Positions 36,561 to 44,067 of a stretch of DNA of 62,086 nt are shown piece by piece. Each line of letters opens with the position of its first letter. Position 1 is the first letter of the stretch. The notes beneath the pieces were generated by a model. That model did not search any database and was not told the origin of the DNA. It saw only the letters and a list, made by a program, of their open reading frames with translations. The position numbers and the translations under genes were made by a program. The stretch comes from a virus: positions 1 through 62,086 of IMG/VR virus record IMGVR_UViG_3300008120_000239, one strand, 5' to 3'.

Positions 36561-37088
36561 TTATGGTTTAACTCTATCACATGGTATTTTTCCAGTAGCT
36601 TTCCATATATTCCAAAGAGTTAATTGGTCAGCTCTCAAAACAGTTTCTATTGATGTGTATAGGTTTTTTTTACATATTTCCATATTTTTACGATATTCAC
36701 GTTCCAAGTCTCTTTGTGTTTGACGAAATTCAAAAGTAAGAATTTCTATTTCTTTTTTGATTTGATCGGTTTTTTTAACACCACGATATTTTTGTAGTTT
36801 TGCATTATATTCTTCACGTAGAGTTTTAATTGCATCATTAAATTCTTTTTTACATTCAATAGTGCAAATTTTTTCTTCACGAATTATACTATCAATCACT
36901 AATCTTTGTTCTCTTGTTAAGTTAAGGCATTCCAAAACTCTTCCAAATGGAACACGATTTTTTACACTATCACGGTTTGTAATAGGTGTTCTCTTTTCAA
37001 ACATTAAAGTATCTTGTGGTTGATTGATTGTTTCATTACAACCAATTAAAAATAAGGATACAAATAATAAACCAATAAATCTTTTCAT
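36561..37088 (-). CDS. Phage lipoprotein, Spy/CpxP-like helical domain
   Basis: A 175-residue protein with a lipoprotein signal (MKRFIGLLFVSLFLIGC; Cys17 as lipid site, LIGC lipobox). The mature part is helical with LNLTREQRLVIDSIIREE and a later VLRADQLTLWNIW, similar to the LTxxQ helices of periplasmic Spy/CpxP proteins, which are common in Bacteroidota. Conserved cysteines (CTIEC, ICKK) may form disulfides. Possible roles are exclusion of superinfecting phage at the envelope or envelope-stress buffering during lysis; both are inference. It is the last gene before a terminator. Confidence 0.72.
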   Translation of the reverse strand: MKRFIGLLFVSLFLIGCNETINQPQDTLMFEKRTPITNRDSVKNRVPFGRVLECLNLTREQRLVIDSIIREEKICTIECKKEFNDAIKTLREEYNAKLQKYRGVKKTDQIKKEIEILTFEFRQTQRDLEREYRKNMEICKKNLYTSIETVLRADQLTLWNIWKATGKIPCDRVKP

Positions 37089-37112
37089 CGAGTACTCCGA
37101 ATACTGTGTGTG

Positions 37113-37433
37113 TTATTTTTTAGTAACTTTTTTAGTTTTAGTTGCCTTTTTTTCAACTTTTGGTGCAGTTTTAGCAACCTTTTTAAGTTCCTTTTTCATC
37201 TTATCGGATGATGCGGTTTTCTTTGTTTTAGTGGTTTTGATTGGTTTAACTTCACCGACAGAACTAATTTCTTTTTCAATTTTGGAGGCGTGTTCTGCCA
37301 ACTCATTGATTACGATTTTTTTATCCAAAAGTTCTTCGGATAACTGATTTACTTTCTTTTTGTTGTAGAAGTAATATACCGCAAGAACAACCAAACCTAC
37401 AACTAATGCCAATTGGATATGTAACATTTCCAT
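37113..37433 (-). CDS. Small membrane-anchored Lys-rich protein
   Basis: A 106-residue protein with one N-terminal membrane helix (IQLALVVGLVVLAVYYFYN), a short coiled coil and a lysine/threonine-rich tail (KTTKTKKTASSDK, KATKTKKVTKK) that could bind nucleic acid or acidic surfaces. No family recognised. It precedes the lipoprotein gene by 24 nt. Confidence 0.6.
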   Translation of the reverse strand: MEMLHIQLALVVGLVVLAVYYFYNKKKVNQLSEELLDKKIVINELAEHASKIEKEISSVGEVKPIKTTKTKKTASSDKMKKELKKVAKTAPKVEKKATKTKKVTKK

Positions 37434-37443
37434 ACCTAAATCC

Positions 37444-38031
37444 TTAATGTGTTATACAAAAAATATAATTATTTTTCTTTATTTTTTTAATCGTAACATG
37501 GTTATAGGCATTCATTAGTATGTTCATAACATAAATAATACTATAACTGTGTTTTGAATAATTATCACTATTAATGCTAAATATAACCTTATCTGAAAAA
37601 AACATGCACCTTTCTATTAAAGTTGAAATAAATAGGTAATGTTTTTCGCCATATATTGGTTTGTCAAATAAGCCTGTTAATATTGTATATTCAAAAATAT
37701 CACCACTTGTGTATTCCGATAATTCTTCATCAATAAAATCTTGAACGGGTTTTTTTATGAAGTTGTAGTTTGGTGTATTTTCATATTTTGATTTTAATTC
37801 GATTATTTCATCTTTTACATCAACACCCAAATAAAATGCCTCTATGCCCATTTTTTCTAATTTATCAATTAAATTAATTTGTTTATCACAACAACCCACG
37901 TGTAATATTCTGTCTTGTTGAGATATTCCAAATTCAATTATTTCACTTGATAAATCCACTTCGACATCCAAACTAAAATTTCTTTCCCGATGTTCTTTTA
38001 CAAAAGCTTTGCTAAAAAAATTATGTTCCAT
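37444..38031 (-). CDS. SAM-dependent methyltransferase-like protein
   Basis: Start chosen at 38031 (MEHNFFSKAFVKEHRER), which overlaps thyX by 11 nt; the longer ORF adds thyX-antiphase sequence. Residues about 35-110 fit a Rossmann methyltransferase (DRILHVGCCDKQINLIDKL as motif I, YLGVDVKDE as motif II, YTILTGLFDK as motif IV). The substrate is unknown; glycan or nucleotide modification would fit the rest of the genome. Confidence 0.65.
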   Translation of the reverse strand: MEHNFFSKAFVKEHRERNFSLDVEVDLSSEIIEFGISQQDRILHVGCCDKQINLIDKLEKMGIEAFYLGVDVKDEIIELKSKYENTPNYNFIKKPVQDFIDEELSEYTSGDIFEYTILTGLFDKPIYGEKHYLFISTLIERCMFFSDKVIFSINSDNYSKHSYSIIYVMNILMNAYNHVTIKKIKKNNYIFCITH

Positions 38032-38683
38032 GATTATTTCTCCAACCCAATGCTTCAGAAATATTTGGAAATTGATTATTAAATATTGACTTAATATCAT
38101 CCGCAATTTGTCTGTGTTCTAATTGTGTATCGGGTGAACAACGTAATTCAAGGTAATGAATCCAACTACGGACTGAGCCTTTCATATACATGGTACTTTC
38201 TGTAGCTAATGGTAATACATCCCTTGCAGTTTCCCTTGAAACACCAGCAGTTATTAATTTATCATATAACATTTTTGAATTTGAAAAGTGTTGTTCAACG
38301 TCTCTCTCAAGTGTAAAATCTTCTATAACGTCTTCACTACTCTGTCTATTTGTTTTTGCTTGTTTTCTCAATTGAACAGGTGCAATATTTGAGACGGTTG
38401 AGTATCTTTGCGAGAACTCCTGAAATGCGAATGATTTATGGCGTAAAATTTGAGCTGCTATACTTCTACGAGTAACTATCTCTACTGTCATGTCAACGAA
38501 TTCAAATGGAGACCAATGTTTATGTTTAATTAAATAATTTATAAGCTTAGGAGCAGTTTCCATATTATTCTGATTTGATGGATTACTAACTCTTGCAATA
38601 TAAACTATTAATTCTTCGGGGGTTAATGATTTGTCTACAACTAATTGTGGGTTTGTAACTGAAACTAATTTTACCGCATACAT
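38021..38683 (-). CDS. thyX: Flavin-dependent thymidylate synthase ThyX
   Basis: A 220-residue ThyX with the family signature RHKSFAFQEFSQRYS (RHRxxSxxxxSxRY type), the N-terminal TPEELIVYIARVSNP region and the C-terminal RDVLPLATESTMYMKGSVRSW block with HYLELR. It converts dUMP to dTMP using CH2H4folate, NADPH and FAD, supplying thymidylate for phage replication. Full length, with no missing motifs. It overlaps the downstream methyltransferase gene. Confidence 0.95.
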   Translation of the reverse strand: MYAVKLVSVTNPQLVVDKSLTPEELIVYIARVSNPSNQNNMETAPKLINYLIKHKHWSPFEFVDMTVEIVTRRSIAAQILRHKSFAFQEFSQRYSTVSNIAPVQLRKQAKTNRQSSEDVIEDFTLERDVEQHFSNSKMLYDKLITAGVSRETARDVLPLATESTMYMKGSVRSWIHYLELRCSPDTQLEHRQIADDIKSIFNNQFPNISEALGWRNNHGT

Positions 38684-38686
38684 AAC

Positions 38687-39175
38687 TTATTTTTTTCCTT
38701 TATTTAACCTTACTAATTTTATGTGAATTGTTTTACCATCATCATTTACTATAACCGTATACTCACCTGTGAAAAGTATGAACGTTAACCATTTTATAAA
38801 ATTATTTATATCGGTTAGTATTTTATCATCGTAGGTTTCATTTGAAGGTTTTTCTGCTGATTCTTCTGGTTTATCTATGAAAAAATCCTTTTCTTCAAAA
38901 TCGTCATAATCTTCCATTTCTTCATTATCATCAAATGCTTTCAATGGATCATCTTCTTTTGACTCATTATCTTCAGGATCATCTTTTTTCCCCTTATTTC
39001 CTTCTTTTATTTTTTTTATAATGTCCTCTAACATGTAGTAGTCTAAACGCTGATTGAAACGGTCTAAAAAACGGTTAAGATCCTTTTTAGACATCTTTTC
39101 ATCTTTCTTTGTCTTAGCTACATCTACTTCATAATAGTTGAGCATGGACACTAATTTTTTTTCGTATTTCGTCAT
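38687..39175 (-). CDS. Hypothetical acidic protein
   Basis: A 162-residue protein with a basic helical N-terminus (MTKYEKKLVSMLNYYEVDV), a very acidic middle (DDPEDNESKEDDPLKAFDDN) and a hydrophobic patch near the end (NNFIKWLTFILFTGEYTVIV). No family recognised. It shares its first base with the end of the upstream membrane ORF and lies 3 nt before thyX. Confidence 0.55.
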   Translation of the reverse strand: MTKYEKKLVSMLNYYEVDVAKTKKDEKMSKKDLNRFLDRFNQRLDYYMLEDIIKKIKEGNKGKKDDPEDNESKEDDPLKAFDDNEEMEDYDDFEEKDFFIDKPEESAEKPSNETYDDKILTDINNFIKWLTFILFTGEYTVIVNDDGKTIHIKLVRLNKGKK

Positions 39176-39420
39176 TATTTTACCTTTTTTATCGTATCTA
39201 TGACTTCAACATATTCATAATTACCTTTTTTTATCTGAGATAATGAGTACTTCGTTAATTCCTTAGATATTTTTTTATTGTCACCATACAATTTAGCTAT
39301 GTCAACCATTGATTGTTTATACTGACATCGTGTTGGATTTAATATACTGAATTTAAACATCAACCAAATCCCCACAAACCCTATTAGAAATGATACTATA
39401 AAATCCAATGTAGTCTCCAT
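39175..39420 (-). CDS. Small membrane protein
   Basis: An 81-residue protein with one N-terminal membrane helix (TLDFIVSFLIGFVGIWLMF) and a charged cytoplasmic or periplasmic tail. Coupled by a 1-nt overlap to the acidic protein downstream. Function unknown. Confidence 0.55.
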   Translation of the reverse strand: METTLDFIVSFLIGFVGIWLMFKFSILNPTRCQYKQSMVDIAKLYGDNKKISKELTKYSLSQIKKGNYEYVEVIDTIKKVK

Positions 39421-39512
39421 TTTACTGATAAAATAACTCTGAGCTAAATATCATATAAAAAAATATATCAGGAAAAAATGGTCGGTATTTAATGCGATTA
39501 ATTTTATTTAAG

Positions 39513-40019
39513 TTAACTCATGTATCCTTGTTCTTTTAAGTCTTGATAGACAAACTTAGATACTTTTTTCCAATAGTGCTTAGTAGCACGTTTTTTATGT
39601 CCATTAGGACCCCCATTCCACTTTCGTGCAATGATTTCCATATCACTCATTGTGATGGTTTCCCAGTTAATGTTGGGGTTGTAGAAATTCTGAAAAATCC
39701 AAAACATTTCTTCAGATTTATCAGGATTCAGTCTATCTTGTAAAGTAAAAGATTTATTAATTCCTTTCATTTTACAGATTCGATTCACTTCCTTTACCAT
39801 TACGGGTAAAATTTGTACTATTCCAAGTGAACCATCCTTTGATCGTGCGGTTGCATTGCCTTTTGACTCAACCCAAACGATAGATGAATATAGTATTTCC
39901 TTGACTACGTGAGCTTTTTTAACTTCGTTAGTATTCACAGCTGTCACATTCATTACAGGAATGAACATAAAAACTGTAAGAAGGGTGGTTACTATAACCC
40001 GTTTACATTTGTTAGTCAT
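39513..40019 (-). CDS. Secreted lytic transglycosylase (SLT type)
   Basis: A 168-residue protein with a Sec signal peptide (KRVIVTTLLTVFMFIPVMNV) and an SLT lysozyme-like domain: catalytic Glu in SIVWVESKGNATARSKDGS, then LGIVQILPVMVKEVN and the closing MEIIARKWNGGPNGH. It cleaves the glycan backbone of peptidoglycan to 1,6-anhydro products and is a good candidate endolysin, exported by the host Sec system (SAR-type or fully secreted). It is the first gene of the minus-strand block after the divergence region and has both an early-type and a late-type promoter upstream. Confidence 0.85.
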   Translation of the reverse strand: MTNKCKRVIVTTLLTVFMFIPVMNVTAVNTNEVKKAHVVKEILYSSIVWVESKGNATARSKDGSLGIVQILPVMVKEVNRICKMKGINKSFTLQDRLNPDKSEEMFWIFQNFYNPNINWETITMSDMEIIARKWNGGPNGHKKRATKHYWKKVSKFVYQDLKEQGYMS

Positions 40020-40156
40020 ACTTACTGCCTCATTTATGGATAATATATTTAACGAACCATTCTGTTGAAATCAACGAAATGGTTAAAACATATACCGACC
40101 ATGTTTTCAAAGAACTCTATCCCATTAATAATAGGAATGTATAATATACGAAAAAT

Positions 40157-40165
40157 ATAAATATA
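40157..40165 (-). promoter_or_regulatory. Candidate late promoter (TATATTTAT)
   Basis: The minus strand reads TTATATTTATATTTTTCG in the 369-nt gap, about 140 nt upstream of the lytic transglycosylase. Matches the YATATTTAT motif of other late genes. Confidence 0.45.
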
Positions 40166-40220
40166 AAACAAATTTTTTTTTTCTTTCAGCTATAGCCATA
40201 ATAGCTGCTATTAAATTATT

Positions 40221-40326
40221 GATCTAACTTATTAGCTTATTTTGATCTAAATTTATATTAGATCTATTAAGATCTTATTAAGCTTAGAGATCTATTAAGA
40301 TCTTAGATCTATTGATCTTATAGATC
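40221..40326. repeat. GATC cluster with 18-bp direct repeat at the strand-switch region
   Basis: Nine GATC sites occur in 106 bp (starting at 40221, 40244, 40261, 40271, 40289, 40299, 40306, 40314, 40323). Within it the 18-mer AGATCTATTAAGATCTTA occurs twice (40260-40277 and 40288-40305), with a degenerate third copy after 40305; TAAGATCTTA is itself palindromic. Chance expectation is well under one GATC per 100 bp in such AT-rich DNA. It lies between the minus-strand late block and plus-strand early block. An origin of replication, a regulator-binding array or a methylation-controlled switch are the main options. Confidence 0.75.
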
Positions 40327-40347
40327 ATAGTGTCTCTGTTGTCCCAA

Positions 40348-40378
40348 CTAATATACGAAATTTTTGTATACGATGCAA
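40348..40378 (-). promoter_or_regulatory. Early-type promoter, minus strand
   Basis: On the minus strand: GCTTGCA with TTG at 40378-40376, 20 nt, then TATATTAG at 40355-40348. The same architecture as the ten plus-strand promoters. It fires toward the GATC cluster and the lytic transglycosylase, giving that gene a long leader of about 320 nt. Confidence 0.75.
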
Positions 40379-40388
40379 GCATTTTTTT

Positions 40389-41036
40389 TCACCAAGTTAA
40401 AATATTTGGATATGAACGTAATTTTTTCTGACGATACACATAAACACTATCTCTATAAAGGAATGTTGAACCACCACCGTCTAAATTCATAGCATTCTTG
40501 AATCCTAAATTTTTAAGTCTTTTTGGCATATCTATAATTCTAATGGCTGAGGAAACATAAATTAAAATTGAGTCATTATTGTTATTACAGATTACAGTTC
40601 TCGGTCTTTTAGCTAAAGTAAATCCATTTCTTTTTATGGGTTGCTCGACACCATCCTTCAAAATAAGTGGAGTACCCGAAGCTATAAATCTTGAATTTTT
40701 ATTTGGTACACTCAGATCATTATAAAATATTATTCCTAATGAATCGTTACCATCTTCAGTACAGAAAGTATCTATTGAGATAAATGGCCATTTTTTAGGA
40801 TTTCTAAGATCATAATTTAAGCTGTCTTTATATGGACCGATGTAGTTATGATTAAAAAAACTTAAATTGGTCATATTGACCACGTTAAATTTGGATATGA
40901 ACCATTTTGGTGACTTCAACCCCTTTGTACTCACCATTTTTACATCCTTTATTGGAATACTTATCACCCATTCCCTTGCAGTTGAAATATCAACCGTAGT
41001 TAATAATACAGTGATAAGAAATAAAAGTGTTTTCAT
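40389..41036 (-). CDS. Secreted phosphodiester glycosidase-like (NAGPA) protein
   Basis: A 215-residue protein with a Sec signal peptide (MKTLLFLITVLLTTVDIS) and the NAGPA-domain signature near its C-terminus, LGFKNAMNLDGGGSTFLY, preceded by KRPRTVICNNNNDSILIYVS. NAGPA-family proteins remove N-acetylglucosamine linked through phosphodiester bonds; bacterial relatives act on cell-wall or teichoic-type glycans. Being exported, it could trim surface polymers at lysis or block re-adsorption (inference). Divergent from the first early promoter at 41090. Confidence 0.78.
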   Translation of the reverse strand: MKTLLFLITVLLTTVDISTAREWVISIPIKDVKMVSTKGLKSPKWFISKFNVVNMTNLSFFNHNYIGPYKDSLNYDLRNPKKWPFISIDTFCTEDGNDSLGIIFYNDLSVPNKNSRFIASGTPLILKDGVEQPIKRNGFTLAKRPRTVICNNNNDSILIYVSSAIRIIDMPKRLKNLGFKNAMNLDGGGSTFLYRDSVYVYRQKKLRSYPNILTW

Positions 41037-41089
41037 TATAGCCCTCTATAAGTTATAAAAAAATAATTATTCAGTTTTGAAAAAAGTGC

Positions 41090-41120
41090 TTGCATATATT
41101 GAAATTTTTACGTATATTAG
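41090..41120 (+). promoter_or_regulatory. Early promoter P1
   Basis: GCTTGCA with TTG at 41090-41092, a 20-nt spacer, and TATATTAG at 41113-41120. Opens the plus-strand block, about 42 nt before the start of the DUF4494 gene. Confidence 0.85.
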
Positions 41121-41161
41121 TACTGTAAATTTTGTTACATTATTATTCAAAGGAAGCCGTT

Positions 41162-41368
41162 ATGGCATTTTATCTTAGTAAAGTCCAATTTGAAATTACA
41201 AATGAAAATGGACGTGTGAAAAAACAAACAAGACAGTATATGGTTGATGCCGTATCTGTAACAGACGCAGAAGTTCAGATTAACAAGTATCTGAAGAACA
41301 GTACAGAACCATTTGAAGTAAAAACTATTTCAGAATCAAAAATCGTGGATTACATCAATGAACAATGA
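41162..41368 (+). CDS. DUF4494 family protein
   Basis: A 68-residue protein (start at Met of MAFYLSKVQFEITNENGR, with AAGGAAG upstream) that matches DUF4494: FYLSKVxFExTxENG, then KKQTRQYMVDAVSVTDAEVQI and PFEVKTISESK. The family is largely confined to Bacteroidota and their phages, so it supports the host assignment. Function unknown. It is the first early gene and overlaps the next by 11 nt. Confidence 0.8.
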   Translation: MAFYLSKVQFEITNENGRVKKQTRQYMVDAVSVTDAEVQINKYLKNSTEPFEVKTISESKIVDYINEQ

Positions 41369-41780
41369 TTTGAAACCTCTGTTTAGAAAACTCGATAATT
41401 CATTCAAGTTGGTAAGTGAATCAGAAGACTTGAATGATTTGAAAGACCTTTATACTCAATTTGAGTTAGTCCGTGATGAAATCATTGAATGGATTGAAAA
41501 AAGATATTCAAGTGATGATGACATTTACAATCAACATATCAACGAAATGAGTAGAGTTGAAGGCCAAATATTCCAAAAATATGGTGGTGTACCAATCTTC
41601 GATGAAACACTTTCAGATGAAGAACTTGAAAATCTTTTTGAAGATTACTCAGCATATTTTCAAAGATATGGGTGTTTAGATTACACTGATATTATTTCTT
41701 GGGATAGTAGAAATGTTCTAATAGAGGATGAAATCGGTACAATGGAAATAGTTATGAGACCAGATCTTTTGATGAAGTAA
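41358..41780 (+). CDS. Hypothetical early protein
   Basis: A 140-residue acidic protein, mostly helical (LKPLFRKLDNSFKLVSESED, QFELVRDEIIEWIEKRY), with an aromatic C-terminal part (YFQRYGCLDYTDIISWDSRN). No family recognised. It overlaps DUF4494 by 11 nt and is followed by a strong terminator, making a two-gene early unit. Confidence 0.65.
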   Translation: MNNDLKPLFRKLDNSFKLVSESEDLNDLKDLYTQFELVRDEIIEWIEKRYSSDDDIYNQHINEMSRVEGQIFQKYGGVPIFDETLSDEELENLFEDYSAYFQRYGCLDYTDIISWDSRNVLIEDEIGTMEIVMRPDLLMK

Positions 41781-41794
41781 TTTGGTCTCAATTG

Positions 41795-41837
41795 GATAAA
41801 CCTAAAAAATAAGGGGTTTAGGTTTATCTATATTTTT
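41795..41837 (+). terminator. Rho-independent terminator
   Basis: Perfect 12-bp stem GATAAACCTAAA (41795-41806) / TTTAGGTTTATC (41817-41828) with a 10-nt loop, followed by TATATTTTTATTATTTT. Confidence 0.9.
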
Positions 41838-41851
41838 ATTATTTTAATGAA

Positions 41852-42274
41852 ATGGTTTTTAAAATGAAAGTTTCAAGTAAATCAAAACTCCTTACGTGTG
41901 AAGGTAATAATCCAACAAGTAAGTATTATCCGGGTGCTCCCTGTCAAGTTAGGTTAGAGGTATCAGATAACGTTGTATCCGCAGTTTGTTGGCGTTGTTT
42001 AGCACGATTGGTACCAGCACCCGAAGAAAAGAAAAACCAATCTTCAATTGGATTCCCAAGAGGTTGGCAGTTTATGAATCAGTTTGTTCATTCGGATGGA
42101 AAAGTTTATCAAAAGGGTGTTGAACAACCTGAACTATTCGGTAAATTTGAACCGACCAAAATTAAAGAGTCAGAACCTAAACGTAGAAAGAAAGAAACAT
42201 TAGATGATAAAATTCAAAAACAATATTATCAAAAATTGAAAAAGAAGAAAACAACTAATAAGTCAAAAAAATGA
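41852..42274 (+). CDS. Zinc-ribbon-like small basic protein
   Basis: A 140-residue protein (Met5, at 41864, is an alternative start) with paired cysteines (LLTCEGN, GAPCQVR, VCWRCLA) suggesting a zinc ribbon, a conserved GFPRGWQFMNQFVHSDGKVY segment recalling proteins in other large phages, and a very basic tail (KKKTTNKSKK). Possibly nucleic-acid binding. Its stop overlaps the next gene as ATGA. Confidence 0.65.
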   Translation: MVFKMKVSSKSKLLTCEGNNPTSKYYPGAPCQVRLEVSDNVVSAVCWRCLARLVPAPEEKKNQSSIGFPRGWQFMNQFVHSDGKVYQKGVEQPELFGKFEPTKIKESEPKRRKKETLDDKIQKQYYQKLKKKKTTNKSKK

Positions 42275-43149
42275 GTGATGATCAATATTGGAAAAAATCG
42301 ATAGTGTTCAGTAAACCAACATTTATACGTTCCAAAAATCAAAACAAAAATAATTTGGATAAGTACATAAGTCCAAGAGTGTTGGGAAGATTGGGAAATC
42401 AAATGTTTGAAATAGCAACTGCATATTCATTAGCAGCGGATAATAACTCAAACGTTGTTGTGTCATTAAAAAATGGAATCTACAATTCTATTGATGGTAA
42501 ATCCTCACCACCAACTCATTATGATAAAAATATATTTAGACACATCAAATTTGTGGAAAATATTGAAAATTATGATACTTGGAACGAAAAAACATTCAAA
42601 TATGAACCAATTGTCCATGATTTCAATAAAAATTTGTTACTAAATGGGTACTTTCAAAGTGAAAAGTACTTTAAACATAACAGAGACCTCATATTAAATT
42701 TGTTTAAACCGACAGACAATATAAAGGATTATATCGAAAAAAAGTACGGAAATATACTAAAAAAGTCTGTTAGTGTGCATATAAGACGTGGTGATAGGTT
42801 AAAATTAACAGAAATAATGCCACTTTGCAATCTTGACTATTACAAAAAAGCACTTTTACAATTTCCTGATGTAGACAATATTGTAGTCTTAACTGATGAT
42901 GCGGAATGGACTAAAAGAGTGTTTAGAGGCTCTAAATTCCACATAGTAGAAAATGAAACCGATTATGTTGACTTTTACATAATGTCCATGTGTGATAATA
43001 ATATAATTGCAAACAGTACGTTTAGTTGGTGGGCTGCTTGGTTAAATAAAAATAAAGATAAGATGGTTGTTGCACCGAGACAATGGTACAACGAAGAAGT
43101 TGAACATGATATAAATGAATTAATACCTAAAGGATGGTTGATGTTATGA
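42271..43149 (+). CDS. Glycosyltransferase family 11 (alpha-1,2-fucosyltransferase-like)
   Basis: A 292-residue GT11 enzyme: N-terminal GRLGNQMFEIATAYSLA, the donor-binding motif SVHIRRGDRL near residue 167, VVLTDDAEWTKR, and the C-terminal NNIIANSTFSWWAAWLN signature. These enzymes transfer fucose (or a related 6-deoxyhexose) from a GDP-sugar to a beta-galactoside-type acceptor in O-antigens and surface glycans. Presence of dTDP-sugar genes nearby leaves the actual donor open. Coupled to both neighbours by ATGA overlaps. Confidence 0.85.
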   Translation: MSDDQYWKKSIVFSKPTFIRSKNQNKNNLDKYISPRVLGRLGNQMFEIATAYSLAADNNSNVVVSLKNGIYNSIDGKSSPPTHYDKNIFRHIKFVENIENYDTWNEKTFKYEPIVHDFNKNLLLNGYFQSEKYFKHNRDLILNLFKPTDNIKDYIEKKYGNILKKSVSVHIRRGDRLKLTEIMPLCNLDYYKKALLQFPDVDNIVVLTDDAEWTKRVFRGSKFHIVENETDYVDFYIMSMCDNNIIANSTFSWWAAWLNKNKDKMVVAPRQWYNEEVEHDINELIPKGWLML

Positions 43150-43331
43150 GTAGAAAATTTATAGAGTTAGTATCAGAATTCGATACGAAGTATGTTATCC
43201 CAATCGATTCTATCACAACCGTATACCAATCAGAACCAAATTCTCCGATAACTGAAGTGTATTATGGAAAAGAAGATTTTGTGAGAACAAAAACACCTTA
43301 CGATGTAATTGTTAATAAATTGTTTGAATAG
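43146..43331 (+). CDS. Small hypothetical protein
   Basis: A 61-residue protein starting at the ATG that overlaps the GT11 stop (ATGA at 43146-43149). Sequence (KYVIPIDSITTVYQSEPNSP, EVYYGKEDFVRTKTPYDVIV) is beta-rich and resembles small regulator-like proteins, but no family is recognised. Confidence 0.6.
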   Translation: MSRKFIELVSEFDTKYVIPIDSITTVYQSEPNSPITEVYYGKEDFVRTKTPYDVIVNKLFE

Positions 43332-43332
43332 T

Positions 43333-43599
43333 ATGAACTGTAATAGAAGAACAAAGTTGGTAAAAAAATGGTCTAAACAACTTTACAAAGTGATAGTTAA
43401 GGACGTTATCCTTCAAGATATAATATTTGAAAGAAAGGATATGTCACATGAAGAAGCTACTTCTGTATTCATTGGATTAAAGGATCATTTTGGTATAGAG
43501 GGTGAAACGATGATTCAATTGAGAAAAATAGGAATGTTTTCAATTGGTAATGACTACAGTATATCACTAAAGAAACAGAATAGGAAACGATTAATATAA
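43333..43599 (+). CDS. Small basic hypothetical protein
   Basis: Start taken at 43333 (MNCNRRTKLVKKWSKQLYKV), 2 nt after the preceding stop; the longer reading runs back through the previous gene. 88 residues, strongly basic at both ends with VFIGLKDHFGIEGETMIQLR in the middle. Function unknown. Confidence 0.6.
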   Translation: MNCNRRTKLVKKWSKQLYKVIVKDVILQDIIFERKDMSHEEATSVFIGLKDHFGIEGETMIQLRKIGMFSIGNDYSISLKKQNRKRLI

Positions 43600-43635
43600 T
43601 TATAGCATTTATTCAAATATCAAATACGATTAATA

Positions 43636-43890
43636 ATGAAAGACATCAAAATTGACTACACAGGAATAGGAATAGTCGTATTATCATTAGCAACATTGAT
43701 TATGATTGCAACTATTTCTTGGTTTATGTTTGAACAAACAACTTTAGAAAATGAAACTAAAAGAAAAATGTTTGAATATGAATTGAAAGAAAAACAATTA
43801 AAGATTCAAAATGATTCTCTAAATTTAGAATCATTAAAAAAATGGAATAATATGCCCTCTCAATATTGGGAAGGTAAAGGTGAAGAATAA
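43636..43890 (+). CDS. Small membrane protein with coiled coil
   Basis: An 84-residue protein with one membrane helix (GIVVLSLATLIMIATISWFMF) followed by a charged coiled coil (ENETKRKMFEYELKEKQLKI). It lies just ahead of the tRNA pair. Function unknown. Confidence 0.6.
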   Translation: MKDIKIDYTGIGIVVLSLATLIMIATISWFMFEQTTLENETKRKMFEYELKEKQLKIQNDSLNLESLKKWNNMPSQYWEGKGEE

Positions 43891-43896
43891 AATAGT

Positions 43897-43968
43897 GATC
43901 CTATCGACTAACGGTTAGGTCACTACCCTTTCAAGGTAGCAGTACGGGTTCAAATCCCGTTAGGATTA
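43897..43968 (+). tRNA. tRNA-Glu (TTC)
   Basis: 72-nt cloverleaf: acceptor GATCCTA/TAGGATT (one G-T), anticodon stem CTACC/GGTAG with loop CTTTCAA (anticodon TTC), T arm ACGGG-TTCAAAT-CCCGT. Discriminator A; CCA not encoded. It would read GAA, the common Glu codon in this AT-rich genome. Confidence 0.92.
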
Positions 43969-43975
43969 CAAAAAT

Positions 43976-44049
43976 GGGCCTATAGCTCAATTGGTTAGAG
44001 CAAACGACTCATAATCGTTAGGTTGGGGGTTCAAGTCCCTCTGGGCCCA
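43976..44049 (+). tRNA. tRNA with CAT anticodon (Ile2 or elongator Met)
   Basis: 74-nt cloverleaf: acceptor GGGCCTA/TGGGCCC (with a T-G pair), D arm GCTC...GAGC, anticodon stem AACGA/TCGTT with loop CTCATAA, T arm GGGGG-TTCAAGT-CCCTC (one G-T). The anticodon arm ACGACTCATAATCGT is close to bacterial tRNA-Ile2 (where C34 is changed to lysidine to read AUA), which would suit an AT-rich phage; elongator tRNA-Met is the alternative. No CCA encoded. Confidence 0.88.
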
Positions 44050-44067
44050 CTCATATAAGGAACATAT

